From Acidobacteriaceae bacterium (lineage in GTDB: Bacteria; Acidobacteriota; Terriglobia; Terriglobales; Acidobacteriaceae): DNA of 64,000 nucleotides. This document shows, piece after piece, positions 27,894-37,293 of this stretch. The notes under the pieces were generated by a model. The model was not told the DNA's origin and searched no databases. It was given only the letters and a program-made list of their open reading frames with translations. Numbering within the stretch: the stretch's first letter is position 1; every line of letters begins with the position of its first letter. A program made the translations under genes and the position numbers. Where the stretch lies: positions 102,433 to 166,432 of the forward strand of contig PLHQ01000153.1 of NCBI GenBank assembly GCA_003138975.1, read 5' to 3'.

Positions 27894-29254
27894 GCCGCCG
27901 AATCCTTATTGCCGGCCGCCAGAAATCGGTCGATGAATCCCGTATCAAACTTCCCGGCGCGGAAGTCCGGATCCGCCAGAATCTTCCGGTGCAGGGGAAT
28001 CGTCGTGTACACACCTTCGACGATGAACATCTCGAGCGCCCGCGTCATTCGGGAAATCGCTTCGCCACGGTCTTTGCCGCGCACGATCAACTTGGCGATC
28101 AGCGAATCATAGTACGGAGGAATCACGCCCTCCGCATACGCGGCTGTGTCCACACGTACCCCGGTGCCTCCGGGCGGATGAAACGAAGTGATCTTTCCCG
28201 CCGACGGCGTGAACTTCTCGGGATGCTCCGCATTGATCCGGCACTCAATGGCATGTCCGCGATGCACGATGGGGCCTTGCAGCACGTCTGACATGGGAGC
28301 GCCGGCGGCGATCATAATCTGGCTCTTCACCAAATCCACATCCGTCACCATCTCCGTCACAGGATGCTCCACCTGAATGCGCGTGTTCATCTCGATGAAG
28401 TGCAGCCGGCGGTCTTGGTCCATCAAAAATTCAATCGTACCCGCATTCGTGTAGCCGATCTCCGCCAGCGACTTGCACAAGACCGCGCCGATCTGATCGC
28501 GCAACTCCGATGTGACTTGGGTCGACGGCGACTCTTCCAGCAACTTCTGATGCCGCCGCTGGATCGAACATTCTCTTTCCCCCAGGCTCACCACATTGCC
28601 ATGCTCGTCCGCCAGCACCTGAAACTCAATATGCCGCGGATGCTCGACATACTTTTCCATGTACAGGTCGCCATTGCCGAACGCGCCCGCCGCCTCCGAC
28701 TGTGCCGCCCTGAATAGCCCAGGCAGTTCCTCTTCGGTGCGCACGATGCGCATGCCACGTCCGCCGCCGCCCGCCGACGCCTTCACAATCACCGGGAAGC
28801 CCACCTGCCGCGCCCACTCCACGGCCTCCCCTTCGGAGGCGAGGATTCCATCCGATCCCGGCAGGATCGGCACGCCCGCTTGTTTCATGGCCGCACGCGC
28901 TTTTTCTTTTTCGCCCATCAGCCGCGTCACTTCCGGCCGCGGCCCGATGAACTTGATCCCGCTGGTCTCGCACACTTCCGCGAAATTGGCATTCTCCGCC
29001 AGCAATCCGTAGCCCGGATGCACCGCATCCACGTTCGCGATCTCCGCTGCGCTGATTACGGCGGGGATGTTCAGATAGCTCAGTGCCAGTTGTGGCGGCC
29101 CGATGCAGATAGCTTCATCCGCAAAGCGCACCGGCAAGGAATGGCGGTCCGCCTCGCTGTAAATAGCGACGGTGCGGATGCCCAGTTCCTTGCACGCGCA
29201 AATGACGCGCAGCGCAATCTCTCCGCGATTCGCAATCAGAATTTTCTTAAACAT
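27890..29254 (-). CDS. accC: Biotin carboxylase subunit of acetyl-CoA carboxylase
   Basis: 454 residues, the normal length. The N-terminal [25 protein letters not shown], the ATP-grasp glycine loop [16 protein letters not shown], and catalytic residues in [21 protein letters not shown] are all intact. It carboxylates biotin on AccB at the first step of fatty acid synthesis. accB lies upstream on the same strand, but a clear intrinsic terminator falls in the 144-base gap between them. thiE overlaps its stop. Confidence 0.97.
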   Translation of the reverse strand: MFKKILIANRGEIALRVICACKELGIRTVAIYSEADRHSLPVRFADEAICIGPPQLALSYLNIPAVISAAEIANVDAVHPGYGLLAENANFAEVCETSGIKFIGPRPEVTRLMGEKEKARAAMKQAGVPILPGSDGILASEGEAVEWARQVGFPVIVKASAGGGGRGMRIVRTEEELPGLFRAAQSEAAGAFGNGDLYMEKYVEHPRHIEFQVLADEHGNVVSLGERECSIQRRHQKLLEESPSTQVTSELRDQIGAVLCKSLAEIGYTNAGTIEFLMDQDRRLHFIEMNTRIQVEHPVTEMVTDVDLVKSQIMIAAGAPMSDVLQGPIVHRGHAIECRINAEHPEKFTPSAGKITSFHPPGGTGVRVDTAAYAEGVIPPYYDSLIAKLIVRGKDRGEAISRMTRALEMFIVEGVYTTIPLHRKILADPDFRAGKFDTGFIDRFLAAGNKDSAA

Positions 29255-29359
29255 TTAGATCAATGTGGGAACAGCCGCCCTTCGACTTCGCTCAGGGCAA
29301 GCTCTCGGCTGTCCGCGCCGGGTGGCAGCCCGGCTCCCTAACCGCGCCTCCTCAGACGC

Positions 29360-29383
29360 AAAAAGGCGCGCGAGGTGCGCGCC
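29360..29383 (-). terminator. Intrinsic terminator between accB and accC
   Basis: Stem GGCGCGC / GCGCGCC with a 5-base loop; on the minus strand it is followed by CTTTTTG. It lies after the accB stop and before the accC start, inside what is normally a continuous accBC transcript. Adjacent sequence (29280-29310) carries a fragment resembling the dispersed TTCGACTTCGCTCAGG repeat. Confidence 0.75.
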
Positions 29384-29398
29384 TGTTCTAACAATACT

Positions 29399-29890
29399 TC
29401 ACTTCCTCGCCCGGATGGCGAACAACTCCTGGCCGTACTCGATCGGCTGGCCGTTGCTTCCCATCTTTTTCACGATTTCTCCGGCCACATCCGACTCAAT
29501 CTCGTTCAGCAGTTTCATTGCCTCCACGATGCACAGCACCTGCCCTATTTCCACCGTATCCCCGACCTTTACGAAAGGCGGTGCGCCCGGCGAAGGTGCC
29601 TCGTAGAACGTTCCCACAATAGGAGACTTCACGAATTGCAGGTTTTCTTCCGGAGCGGGTTCGCTCGAAGCAGGCGGGGCGATTGGGGGAACCGCTGCGG
29701 ACGTCGGTCTCGGCTCCGCCGCCCCCCCAGCCACGTATGCCGGATAGGACATCTCCCCGTGCGCGTGGACTACGGTGGCTTGTCCCCCGCGCTTGATCTT
29801 GACCTTGACGTCGCCGCGCTCCAACTCGAACTCGGCAATGTCTTTTTCGATTAAGAACTCGATGAGTTCCTTCAGCTCTTTTTGATTCAT
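29399..29890 (-). CDS. accB: Biotin carboxyl carrier protein of acetyl-CoA carboxylase
   Basis: 163 residues: a helical N-terminus (MNQKELKELIEFLIEKDIAEFELERGDVKVKIKRG), a Pro/Ala-rich linker, and a C-terminal lipoyl/biotinyl domain. The biotin attachment lysine is in VEAMKLLNEIESD. It carries biotin between AccC and the carboxyltransferase. It is followed by a terminator, then accC. The next gene upstream, the M24 peptidase, is 124 bases away. Confidence 0.96.
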   Translation of the reverse strand: MNQKELKELIEFLIEKDIAEFELERGDVKVKIKRGGQATVVHAHGEMSYPAYVAGGAAEPRPTSAAVPPIAPPASSEPAPEENLQFVKSPIVGTFYEAPSPGAPPFVKVGDTVEIGQVLCIVEAMKLLNEIESDVAGEIVKKMGSNGQPIEYGQELFAIRARK

Positions 29891-30014
29891 TCGTATAAAG
29901 GCGGAAGCGCTTTCCGCTCCGCGCCAGAACTATCCCGCCGGAAACAGCCACGCGTTCCGCATGAACCGCTCGATTTAGCCAGCTGAATCTAACCTGCTTG
30001 AAATCTAAGAAGAC

Positions 30015-31103
30015 CTAAACGGACAGGAAATCTTTGCTCGTCGGAGTCAACACCTCACAGCCACTTTCGCGGACAGCCACCATGTCCTCGATCCTCACGC
30101 CCCATTTTCCGGGGAAGTATACTCCGGGCTCAATCGTGATCACCATGCCCGGCCGCAGGATTTCCTTTTGCCCAGCTGCGACTCTCGGAGACTCGTGGAT
30201 TTCCAGCCCCACGCCATGCCCGGTGGAATGCGTGAAATAACGCCCCAGCCCGGCCTTGCGCAACACGCTGCGCGCCGCGGCGTCCACGTCGCCCACCCTA
30301 ATTCCGGGTCGAACCGCCGCAATTGCGGCCTCCTGGGCTTCCCTCACCGATTCATGGGCGTGGCGTGCCTCCTCTGACACGGTGCCCACCCAAACGGTGC
30401 GGGTCTGATCCGAACAATAACCTGCGAGTATAACACCGAAATCACACACTACGAACCCACCGGCAGCGATGGGCTGCGCGGTAGCTCTCCCGTGAGGCAA
30501 CGCCGATCTTGTCCCCGAGGCAATGATGGTCGGAAACGACATCGCTTCCGCGCCATGCCGCCGCGCCGCGTATTCCATCTCGGCAGCTACTTCCGTTTCC
30601 TTTATCCCCGGTCGCAAAATTTCCAGCGCGCGGTCAAACAAAGTCGCGCCCAACTGCACCGCCGCGCGGATGTTTCCCAGTTCATCGGCATCCTTCACCA
30701 TGCGGGCGCGCTCCACTACAGCGGGCGCGTTCCTCAACCGCACGCCGGAAGGCAACAGATCCGTCAGCCTCTTCTTTTCGGCCACCGTCATGTGTTCGCC
30801 TTCTACCCCGATCGTCCATCCTCCCGACCTCTTGCGCCGGGATCCCATCCACTCCCCAAGCGCCTGCAACACCGACTTTCGCGCGATCACCACCTTGGCA
30901 CCCTTCACCTCTTCGCGACCCTGCGTGTCATAGCGAACATCAGAGAAGAAGACGCTCCCGGCCTCTTCGACCAGCAGAAAACCCGCACTGCCAGTGAAGC
31001 CGCACAGATATCGAATGTTAGGAAGATGACTGATGAGCAGCGCATCAAACCGGGTCGTAGCAAGGTGCTCCCGCAGTTTCTTCTGGCGCGCAACGAAGTC
31101 CAT
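30015..31103 (-). CDS. M24 family Xaa-Pro aminopeptidase/dipeptidase
   Basis: 362 residues: a creatinase N-like domain (about 1-130) and a pita-bread M24 domain. All five metal ligands are recognisable: Asp pair in CDFGVILAGYCSDQTRT, His in STGHGVGLEIHE, Glu in VITIEPGVY, and Glu in WGVRIEDMV. It releases residues next to proline in the cytoplasm. Gene order M24 peptidase-accB-accC is common in many bacteria. It starts 134 bases after the pilQ stop, with the pil terminator between. Confidence 0.93.
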   Translation of the reverse strand: MDFVARQKKLREHLATTRFDALLISHLPNIRYLCGFTGSAGFLLVEEAGSVFFSDVRYDTQGREEVKGAKVVIARKSVLQALGEWMGSRRKRSGGWTIGVEGEHMTVAEKKRLTDLLPSGVRLRNAPAVVERARMVKDADELGNIRAAVQLGATLFDRALEILRPGIKETEVAAEMEYAARRHGAEAMSFPTIIASGTRSALPHGRATAQPIAAGGFVVCDFGVILAGYCSDQTRTVWVGTVSEEARHAHESVREAQEAAIAAVRPGIRVGDVDAAARSVLRKAGLGRYFTHSTGHGVGLEIHESPRVAAGQKEILRPGMVITIEPGVYFPGKWGVRIEDMVAVRESGCEVLTPTSKDFLSV

Positions 31104-31175
31104 TGCTGTCGAGTTTAGCAGGCGGAAGGCGGGGAATTCTCAGTTCTGGGATCTATCCGGGCAATGCCCGAAAAA

Positions 31176-31213
31176 CAAAACCGCCGGCCCTGACAGGTTC
31201 TTCAGGCCGGCGG
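31176..31213 (-). terminator. Intrinsic terminator of the pilus operon
   Basis: A GC-rich stem CCGCCGGCC / GGCCGGCGG with a loop of about 15 bases; on the minus strand it is followed by TTTTGTTTTT. It lies 25 bases beyond the pilQ stop. Confidence 0.85.
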
Positions 31214-31237
31214 CTCTAAATCTTCAACTGCGCGCTG

Positions 31238-33400
31238 CTATGTCTGAATGATTCGCGGCGTGATGAAGAAGATCAATTCCTGGTTCGAGGTGTTCACCTG
31301 CGTGTGCTTGAACAGGTTGCCCAGGATTGGGAGGTTCCCCAGCAATGGCACCTGCGTGATATTGATCGAGTTCTGCGTCTGGATGACGCCGCCGATCACC
31401 ACCGTGCCACCATCGGTCACCAGCACCTGTGTTGTCGCCTGCTGCGTGATCAACTCGGGGTTGCCTTGCACTTCCTGACCGAAGTTTGGCGTAGTATTTT
31501 CCACATCCACGTTCAGGAAGATCGTATTTTCCGAAGTGATTTGCGGCGTAACGGTCAAGCGCAGGAACGCATCGACGTAGGTCACGGTCGGAGGACCGCC
31601 CAACTGCGCCTGAGTCACGATGGGCACGCGCACGCCCTGCTTCACCAACGCTTGGATATTGTTTTGGGTTACCACTCGAGGCCGCGACAGAACCTTCAGC
31701 AGACCGCGCGACTCGGCCATCGAAAGCACGGCATCGATTCGCACCGTGTTGCTGGCGTTCAGGAACGTCAAGCCGCTGGTGGGTGCAGTCGAACCCAAGT
31801 TGGAAAACAGTGGGATGGATGATCCTGAGCCCGTGCCACTACTTCCCGGTACGGTGATGTAGCCGGGAGTGGAGGAAGTGCTCGCTGTCGTCGGTGAGCT
31901 GCCCACCGCGGAAGCACCGCCGATCGCGCTGTGGCCGTCGCCCCAGCCGAAGCCTAGCTGCGTACCGATGTCGCGGGCAAACTGCCGCGTCGCCGCTACT
32001 ACGCGCGCCTCGATTTCCACTTCCTGCGTCTTGCGGTCCAGCTGAGTCAGCAGGCGGTCGATGATCGGAATCACTTTCGGAATATCGTTGACGATCACGG
32101 CGTTGGTACGTTCATCCGCAACCACATCACCGCGCTGCGAGAGGAACTTTTTCACCGTGACCATCACATCCTTGGCATGGGCATAGCTCAGGAAACGGGT
32201 GACAGAAACCTTTTCTACGGCCAAGGCCTCGGCTTCCACCTGGGCGCGCCGTCCATCAGCTTCTTTCTTCAAAGTATCAACCGTGGCGATGCGCAGGACG
32301 TTGCCTTCCAGCTCCCGTGCCAGGTCGTTGTTCTTCAGCACGATGTCCAGCGCCTGATCCCACGGCACATCGTCTAACACAACCGTCAGGGTGCCATGAA
32401 CATTCGGATCAAGCACCACGTTCAATCCGCTGATTTCGTGAATCAGGCGGAAGAAGTCTTTGAGATCCACATCTTTCAAATTGACTGAAATCGGTTCGCC
32501 CGTGTACTTGGGACCAACCGAAGCGGGCTGCTGTCCAGCTTGCGCTTTCTGCTCCGCTGCAAGATTTACCGCCGGCTGTATGCCAGTGCTGGAAGAAGGG
32601 CCCTGCGATGATTGCGCTGCGTTCACGCTCACCGGCAGTAGCTCAGCAGCCGTTTTGTCGGCAAACTTTGCAGCCGCTTCCTGGGCGCGTTCTGTGGGCT
32701 CAACCGTTGTTTCCGGCGTATTCGTCTTGGCCGCGTAGGTAGGCTCAACGAATACAAAATCGCTGGATGAAGCTGGCTCCGGCTTTTGGTTAGAGGTGGT
32801 CGCACTCGCGGTTACCGCTTTCGGATTAACTGGGTCGCTGATCGCCGATGGAGCCGACACTTCCTGCTTGGCTTCCGCTTTCACTTCCATGACGCGCGGC
32901 GCAAACGGAGACACGCTCTTGCCTGACGGCAACGGAGAAGGCTCCGCCACGGTTTTGGGGATGCTCGCGCTCGCCGCTGCGGTTGGCTGCGTGTGCAGCG
33001 TCAGCACCAGCTTTCCGTCGGAAGTCGAGTTGAGTTCATAACGGCAAGCATGCTCCAGATCGACCACGACGCGGGTGGTGGGAGGCTTCTGGCCATCCAT
33101 GGCGATGCGCACACCCTTCACGCCTGCGCTGCCTACGCTGATCCGGCTCTGCCCTGTCACCATGACGGTGCCGGGCAAATCCACGATCAGGCGCGCCGGC
33201 GAATTCGCCGTGCTCAGCTTGGGCGTCACTGACCCACGAGCGCTGATCTCGACCCGGATTTCATCCGTGCCGCGGACCACGTTCACTCGTTGCAGTTCGT
33301 TTCGTTGACTCGCCCCTTGCAGCGCCGGAGTCTCCGCGGCTGAAGCCATCAGCCCCAAGAGCAACAACGGTAGGAATACACTCAGCAGTTGCTTTCGCAT
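31238..33400 (-). CDS. pilQ: Type IV pilus secretin PilQ
   Basis: 720 residues from the ATG at 33400 (MRKQLLSVFLPLLLLGLMASAAE), preceded by GGGGAGAGGCGAA; the 32 track codons upstream overlap the gap after pilP. A signal peptide is followed by an AMIN domain (about 30-150) and a low-complexity Ala/Ser/Thr/Pro linker. Next come a secretin-TonB short N-terminal domain (VNLKDVDLKDFFRLIHEISGLNVVLDPNVHG), an N1 domain (VIVNDIPKVIPIIDRLLTQLDRKTQEVEIEARVV) and the secretin barrel (VPIVTQAQLGG through VPLLGNLPILGNLFKHT and ELIFFITPRII). It forms the outer-membrane pore for the pilus. Confidence 0.96.
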   Translation of the reverse strand: MRKQLLSVFLPLLLLGLMASAAETPALQGASQRNELQRVNVVRGTDEIRVEISARGSVTPKLSTANSPARLIVDLPGTVMVTGQSRISVGSAGVKGVRIAMDGQKPPTTRVVVDLEHACRYELNSTSDGKLVLTLHTQPTAAASASIPKTVAEPSPLPSGKSVSPFAPRVMEVKAEAKQEVSAPSAISDPVNPKAVTASATTSNQKPEPASSSDFVFVEPTYAAKTNTPETTVEPTERAQEAAAKFADKTAAELLPVSVNAAQSSQGPSSSTGIQPAVNLAAEQKAQAGQQPASVGPKYTGEPISVNLKDVDLKDFFRLIHEISGLNVVLDPNVHGTLTVVLDDVPWDQALDIVLKNNDLARELEGNVLRIATVDTLKKEADGRRAQVEAEALAVEKVSVTRFLSYAHAKDVMVTVKKFLSQRGDVVADERTNAVIVNDIPKVIPIIDRLLTQLDRKTQEVEIEARVVAATRQFARDIGTQLGFGWGDGHSAIGGASAVGSSPTTASTSSTPGYITVPGSSGTGSGSSIPLFSNLGSTAPTSGLTFLNASNTVRIDAVLSMAESRGLLKVLSRPRVVTQNNIQALVKQGVRVPIVTQAQLGGPPTVTYVDAFLRLTVTPQITSENTIFLNVDVENTTPNFGQEVQGNPELITQQATTQVLVTDGGTVVIGGVIQTQNSINITQVPLLGNLPILGNLFKHTQVNTSNQELIFFITPRIIQT

Positions 33401-33497
33401 TTCGCCTCTCCCCAACTCGCGGGGTCTGCCCCGCGTGTCCTTACTGGAACTCGATTTTGTTGGCGCTCCGGTTTCTCCGGCGCGCTTCTTTCGCACG

Positions 33498-34283
33498 CTA
33501 AACAGCCGGCGTGAAAATTCGCTTCGTCACTTCCCGCGTCAGCGGCTTACCCAACTTGTCCTGCACCGTTTCCTGGAACACAACCGTATCGCCGGTAATT
33601 CTCACCACATACCCGTTGAACACCGGATCGTTCTCGCGCAGGAAGTAAGCCTTGTTCAGGCTGTTGGTCACGACTGCGATGAAGCCATTTTCGGATTTCA
33701 CCACGCCGCGCAGATTAATCTGCCCGATCTCCAGGCACTTTTTCCCCGTGGAGCAGCCCGAGCCAGAAGGCTCCTGCACTACCGGACTGAAGAAGGGATC
33801 GCGCTTCCCGCTCATTGCCCATTTCTTTTCCTCGGGCTTGGGCGGCTTGGGTGCTTCTGCGACCTTGCTAGCATCAGCCGTTTTGGCATCCGCCGAAATC
33901 TTCGTGGCCGCTGAAATCACGGTTTTGACGGCTGGCTTCGGTGCGGTCCCTTTGGCCGCGATTTCCGGCTGCGGCTTCGCAGTTGGCTTGGCTGCAGGGG
34001 CCGCGTGCGGTTTTGCAACTACAGTCACCGGAGCAGGAGCGCTCTTCACCGGCGCGGCCACCGACGGAGTTGCCCCCGGTTTCGCCGCCGCACCAGCAGC
34101 TGGTTTCGCTGCCGGCTTGGCCGAAGGTGTACTCGTGACTCCGAGCGCGGCGTTTGAGTCATTCGTCTTCGTCTGCTGCACCGCGTCCATGGTGCCCTGC
34201 ACCTTGTTGATGATGTTCGGATTCTGTGCCCAGAGTCCGCCCGTCATCATTCCCACTGCCAGAATGCCTGTCGTTAGCTTCAT
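33498..34283 (-). CDS. pilP: Type IV pilus assembly protein PilP-like
   Basis: 261 residues. A signal peptide (MKLTTGILAVGMMTGGLWAQ) is followed by a very long Ala/Pro/Lys-rich linker (about residues 45-150). A compact C-terminal beta domain then begins at KRDPFFSPVV and includes LEIGQINLRGVVKSENGFIAVV and NKAYFLRENDPVFNGYVVRI, the PilP fold. PilP links the PilN/PilO inner-membrane complex to PilQ. Unlike proteobacterial PilP it has no lipobox cysteine; a CSTGKKC pair sits in the C-terminal domain instead. It lies between pilO and pilQ. Confidence 0.87.
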   Translation of the reverse strand: MKLTTGILAVGMMTGGLWAQNPNIINKVQGTMDAVQQTKTNDSNAALGVTSTPSAKPAAKPAAGAAAKPGATPSVAAPVKSAPAPVTVVAKPHAAPAAKPTAKPQPEIAAKGTAPKPAVKTVISAATKISADAKTADASKVAEAPKPPKPEEKKWAMSGKRDPFFSPVVQEPSGSGCSTGKKCLEIGQINLRGVVKSENGFIAVVTNSLNKAYFLRENDPVFNGYVVRITGDTVVFQETVQDKLGKPLTREVTKRIFTPAV

Positions 34284-34291
34284 AGCGATTC

Positions 34292-34939
34292 CTATTTGCT
34301 CACGCCCGTTGTGGCGGGCTTGGTTCCAGGTGCCGCTCCGGCCGGCTCCAAATCGTGGCTGAAGAACGTCGTCGCCGTAAACGTGGCCACTACGCTCTCG
34401 TTTGGCGCATATTGATACGAACGCTTCGCCTTCGCCCCACTTGGATTCTTCGTATTCGAGACCAGCAGCCCGCTGACGTTCACGATGCGCTCCAGCTTGC
34501 CCACGCGGTCAAAGAAGTTCAGCATCGAGTAATACGGACCGTCCAACTCCATCTCGAAAGGAACTTCCGAGTAGTACTCCTTCGAAGCAACCGGCTTCGC
34601 CGTATAGCGTCTCAGTTCGACGCCCGCCTTCGTCGCTTCGCCATCCAGCGTCTCGATAAACGTGTCGACCTGCTTCTCGTCTGGAACGATGCGCCGCTCG
34701 ATTTCCAGTTGCTGTTTCAAGTTGGCGAGCTGCCGTTCCATATCTTTCAGTTTGGGACGGTAAGACTCGAGTTCGTTGTTTTCCCGAACTTTGTCTTGCA
34801 GCGCGTGTTGTGCCGCGGCATTCTTATCGCTTTGGCTCTTGAATACCGTGAAGTACAGCGCTGTTGTTACGATAGCGCCGCCGACAATCACCGCTCCCCA
34901 CTGCTTCAAGCCCGACAGTTCGTTGAAATTCATCGCCAT
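34292..34939 (-). CDS. pilO: Type IV pilus inner-membrane protein PilO
   Basis: 215 residues. One N-terminal membrane helix (WGAVIVGGAIVTTALYFTVF), a coiled coil (KLKDMERQLANLKQQLEIERRIVPDEKQ), then a ferredoxin-like periplasmic domain (VPFEMELDGPYYSMLNFFDRVGKLERIVNVSGLLV). This is the canonical PilO layout. It pairs with PilN in the alignment subcomplex. Ten bases separate it from pilN and nine from pilP. The C-terminal tail is Pro/Thr-rich and probably disordered. Confidence 0.92.
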   Translation of the reverse strand: MAMNFNELSGLKQWGAVIVGGAIVTTALYFTVFKSQSDKNAAAQHALQDKVRENNELESYRPKLKDMERQLANLKQQLEIERRIVPDEKQVDTFIETLDGEATKAGVELRRYTAKPVASKEYYSEVPFEMELDGPYYSMLNFFDRVGKLERIVNVSGLLVSNTKNPSGAKAKRSYQYAPNESVVATFTATTFFSHDLEPAGAAPGTKPATTGVSK

Positions 34940-34949
34940 AGGTCCGCCT

Positions 34950-35543
34950 CTACGACTTTCCCTTCTCGCAGGTCAGCGTGAACTGGAACGCCTGCATGTC
35001 CTTGATCGCGTCGTCCTGGAAGGTCTCCTTGATCTCGACGTTCTTGAAGAAACCTGTCTTCTGCAGATTCGCGATCAGGTTCGCCACCGCGTCCGTACTT
35101 AGCGCAGTGCCTTCCAAACTTACATTCGCGCCCGTGTCATCCATGCTCCTCAGCCAGACCGCTTCGGTTCCGTTCACGGTTTCGCCCAGCATGGCCAGCA
35201 AGTTAACCGGGCCGGCCTGACCAGCGCGCAATGAATCGATCACATCGACCCGCCGCTTGTAGTTGTTGGCCTGGGTCTGCCGTTCCAGGTACCGCGCCTT
35301 CACATCGCTGAGTTCGCGATTCTTCTGCTCGGCAGACTGCATCTGCGTCGCAATGGTCTTACCCTGACGGTCCAGCCGGTACCAGTAGCCAAAATTCAGC
35401 AGTCCTGCCAGCAGCAGCACCACCAGCACCTTCAGCTTGGGCGACCCCATGTCGCCCATTTCCATCGTGGGCATCGTCGGCCCGCTGCTGCCGCCGCGCT
35501 TGTTTTTCCCCTTGGAGGATTCCAGCAGATTGATTTTGATCAT
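34950..35543 (-). CDS. pilN: Type IV pilus inner-membrane protein PilN
   Basis: 197 residues beginning MIKINLLES, the cytoplasmic PilM-binding motif of PilN (usual form INLLP). A cytoplasmic Gly/Met-rich linker precedes one membrane helix (LKVLVVLLLAGLLNFGYWY), a coiled coil, and a periplasmic domain (VWLRSMDDTGANVSLEGTALSTDAVANLIANLQKT). The start overlaps the pilM stop by four bases. The motif is intact at INLLES, consistent with a PilM-PilN contact. Confidence 0.93.
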   Translation of the reverse strand: MIKINLLESSKGKNKRGGSSGPTMPTMEMGDMGSPKLKVLVVLLLAGLLNFGYWYRLDRQGKTIATQMQSAEQKNRELSDVKARYLERQTQANNYKRRVDVIDSLRAGQAGPVNLLAMLGETVNGTEAVWLRSMDDTGANVSLEGTALSTDAVANLIANLQKTGFFKNVEIKETFQDDAIKDMQAFQFTLTCEKGKS

Positions 35544-36595
35544 AGGGATTCAAAGCTCCTCAACGCCAAACCTACTGCTACCGCGAGCTGGCCCGGGTTC
35601 TGCTCCACCAGCTCCGCCCCGGGGCCGTCCGCCGGTGGCACCACGCGCTGGAATGGATTCAATAATTCGACCGGCATGGAAAATTCCTGCCGCAATGCTT
35701 CCATCAGTCCCGGCACTTTCGCCGAACCGCCTGCCAGGTAAATCTTCTCGATGTGCTCGCCCGCTGCACTCGCCCGGAAGAAGTCGAACGTCTTCTGAAT
35801 TTCCAGCACAATGATCTCGGTCACCTGCTGCAGGATCGGCGCCTTCGCATCCTCGCTCACGGTGCCAACCTTCTCGCCCAACTTCAGCTTCTCGGCATCT
35901 TCAAAGTTCAGATCCAGTTCCTTCTGCAATGAGTCCGTGTACTGATGCCCGCCCACGCTGACGTCGCGCGGGAACAGCGGCGTTGTCCCCTTCACAATGT
36001 TGATGTTCATCACGCTGGCGCCCAGGTTCAAAAGCGCCACCACCTGGCCCGGCGCCGGCTGGTAGTTGTACTCGTAGCAGTTCTGCAAAGCCAGCGCATC
36101 AATGTCCACAATAGCCGGGGTACGCCCGGCCATCGAGAGTACGTTGGTGTAGTTCAAAATCTTGTCCTTCTTGACGGCGACCAGAAGCACATCCATCTGC
36201 GGGCTGCCTGCTTCCTCCGAAAGAATCTGATAGTCGAGGCTCACGTCCGCCAAATCGAAGGGAATGTGCTGGGCCGCTTCCTTCTCGATGGTTTCCGCCA
36301 GTTCCTGATCACTCATCGAGGGCAGCGAGATTTTCTTGACGATCACCGAGTGGCCGCTCACCGCCGTCGCCACCGACTTGGTTTTAATCAGGCAGTCGGC
36401 AAACAACTTCGAAATCGCGCTCGACACTGTTCCCGAATCCACAATCATCGAGTCCACTACAATGTCGGAGGCCAGTGCTTCCAGTCCCAGGTGCGCCACT
36501 TCAATTTGCCCACCCTTCTTCTTCAACTCCACTGCCTTAATGCTGGAAGAGCCCACATCCAGACCTACAATCGTCTTCGATCCCATTCCAAACAT
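35540..36595 (-). CDS. pilM: Type IV pilus actin-like ATPase PilM
   Basis: 351 residues of the actin/FtsA fold. Phosphate 1 region IVGLDVGSSSIKAVELKK, then LPSMSDQELAETIEKEAAQHIPFDLADVSLDYQIL, and the adenosine region IYLAGGSAKVPGLMEALRQEF are all characteristic of PilM. It is cytoplasmic, binds the PilN N-terminus and organises the inner-membrane alignment complex. It is the first structural pil gene of the operon, 14 bases after the small HTH gene. Confidence 0.95.
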   Translation of the reverse strand: MFGMGSKTIVGLDVGSSSIKAVELKKKGGQIEVAHLGLEALASDIVVDSMIVDSGTVSSAISKLFADCLIKTKSVATAVSGHSVIVKKISLPSMSDQELAETIEKEAAQHIPFDLADVSLDYQILSEEAGSPQMDVLLVAVKKDKILNYTNVLSMAGRTPAIVDIDALALQNCYEYNYQPAPGQVVALLNLGASVMNINIVKGTTPLFPRDVSVGGHQYTDSLQKELDLNFEDAEKLKLGEKVGTVSEDAKAPILQQVTEIIVLEIQKTFDFFRASAAGEHIEKIYLAGGSAKVPGLMEALRQEFSMPVELLNPFQRVVPPADGPGAELVEQNPGQLAVAVGLALRSFESL

Positions 36596-36609
36596 GTGCC
36601 CGCCTTTTC

Positions 36610-36846
36610 TTACTGTGACCCGGCGGCTTTCATCGCCGCCTTCGGTTTACGTTTCGCTCCCAACTCCATCTGGCTCGACTTCTCTTCCATCCACTGGTCC
36701 AGCCTCGACTTCTTGAAGCGCCAGCGGTTGCCCAGCTTGAAAGCCGGAATACTCTGCTCCCCGACGTACTTGTACAGCGTGTCCGGACTCACTCCCAGAT
36801 ACTGCGACGCCTGGCGAATGGTCATCACTTCCCGCGAGTCGGCCAT
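36610..36846 (-). CDS. Small helix-turn-helix DNA-binding protein (excisionase/MerR-like)
   Basis: 78 residues. The N-terminal part MTIRQASQYLGVSPDTLYKYVGEQSIPAFKLGNRWRFKKSRLDQWMEE is a textbook helix-turn-helix 17 (excisionase-type winged helix) domain. The tail is Lys/Ala-rich. There is no integrase nearby, so a phage or transposon role is unlikely. It is the leader gene of the pilMNOPQ operon, 14 bases before pilM. Control of pilus gene expression or nucleoid binding is inferred from position only. Confidence 0.85.
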   Translation of the reverse strand: MADSREVMTIRQASQYLGVSPDTLYKYVGEQSIPAFKLGNRWRFKKSRLDQWMEEKSSQMELGAKRKPKAAMKAAGSQ

Positions 36847-37293
36847 ATTTCCTTACCCTGTCTCCAGAACATCCTGCGCCCATGTCTCCGGCCCCAGGTT
36901 CATCTCGGGAGACGCCCTCGCCCTCTATGCCTGTCGAAGGGCTTTCGGTGTCCCGAGCATATATCAGCCCCGAAAAACCCCGCGCTCACGCGAGTTTCCC
37001 GTTTTTACTGGGGTTTTTAAGGGTTTTCTGGAAAAGAGAAACTTGAGGTTTTCGAGCTGATTCTACAGGCTGTGGACACGTCCATTGATGTGTCTATTAG
37101 TAGTGGTGGTCATGCATGTGGGGATAGGTCACTGGTGTATCGATAACCGAAGTACTAGAGACGGTACGGAAGTACTATGTCGCTGGTCCCAGCGGTTGTT
37201 TTTATTGGCTCAACCCGAAGCCGCACCCGCCAGGTGCCTGGTGCCTGGCAAGCTCCGCCTTGGCGAATATCCAACCCGTTTTTCTCCGCCGAC
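36847..37293. other. 447-base non-coding stretch upstream of the pilus operon
   Basis: Probable promoter region of the minus-strand pil operon and the 3' flank of the next minus gene. Around 36955-36965 the minus strand reads CTGATATATGCT, a possible -10. The part 37020-37200 is AT-richer than its surroundings. It carries short direct repeats such as GTACTA and AGGTGCCTGG-type words near 37230. No ORF, tRNA or riboswitch structure was recognised. Confidence 0.4.

Noticed and set aside
36610-36846. HTH gene as evidence of a phage or integrative element
   Set aside because: No integrase, attachment-site repeat or tRNA is nearby, and the gene is built into the pil operon.
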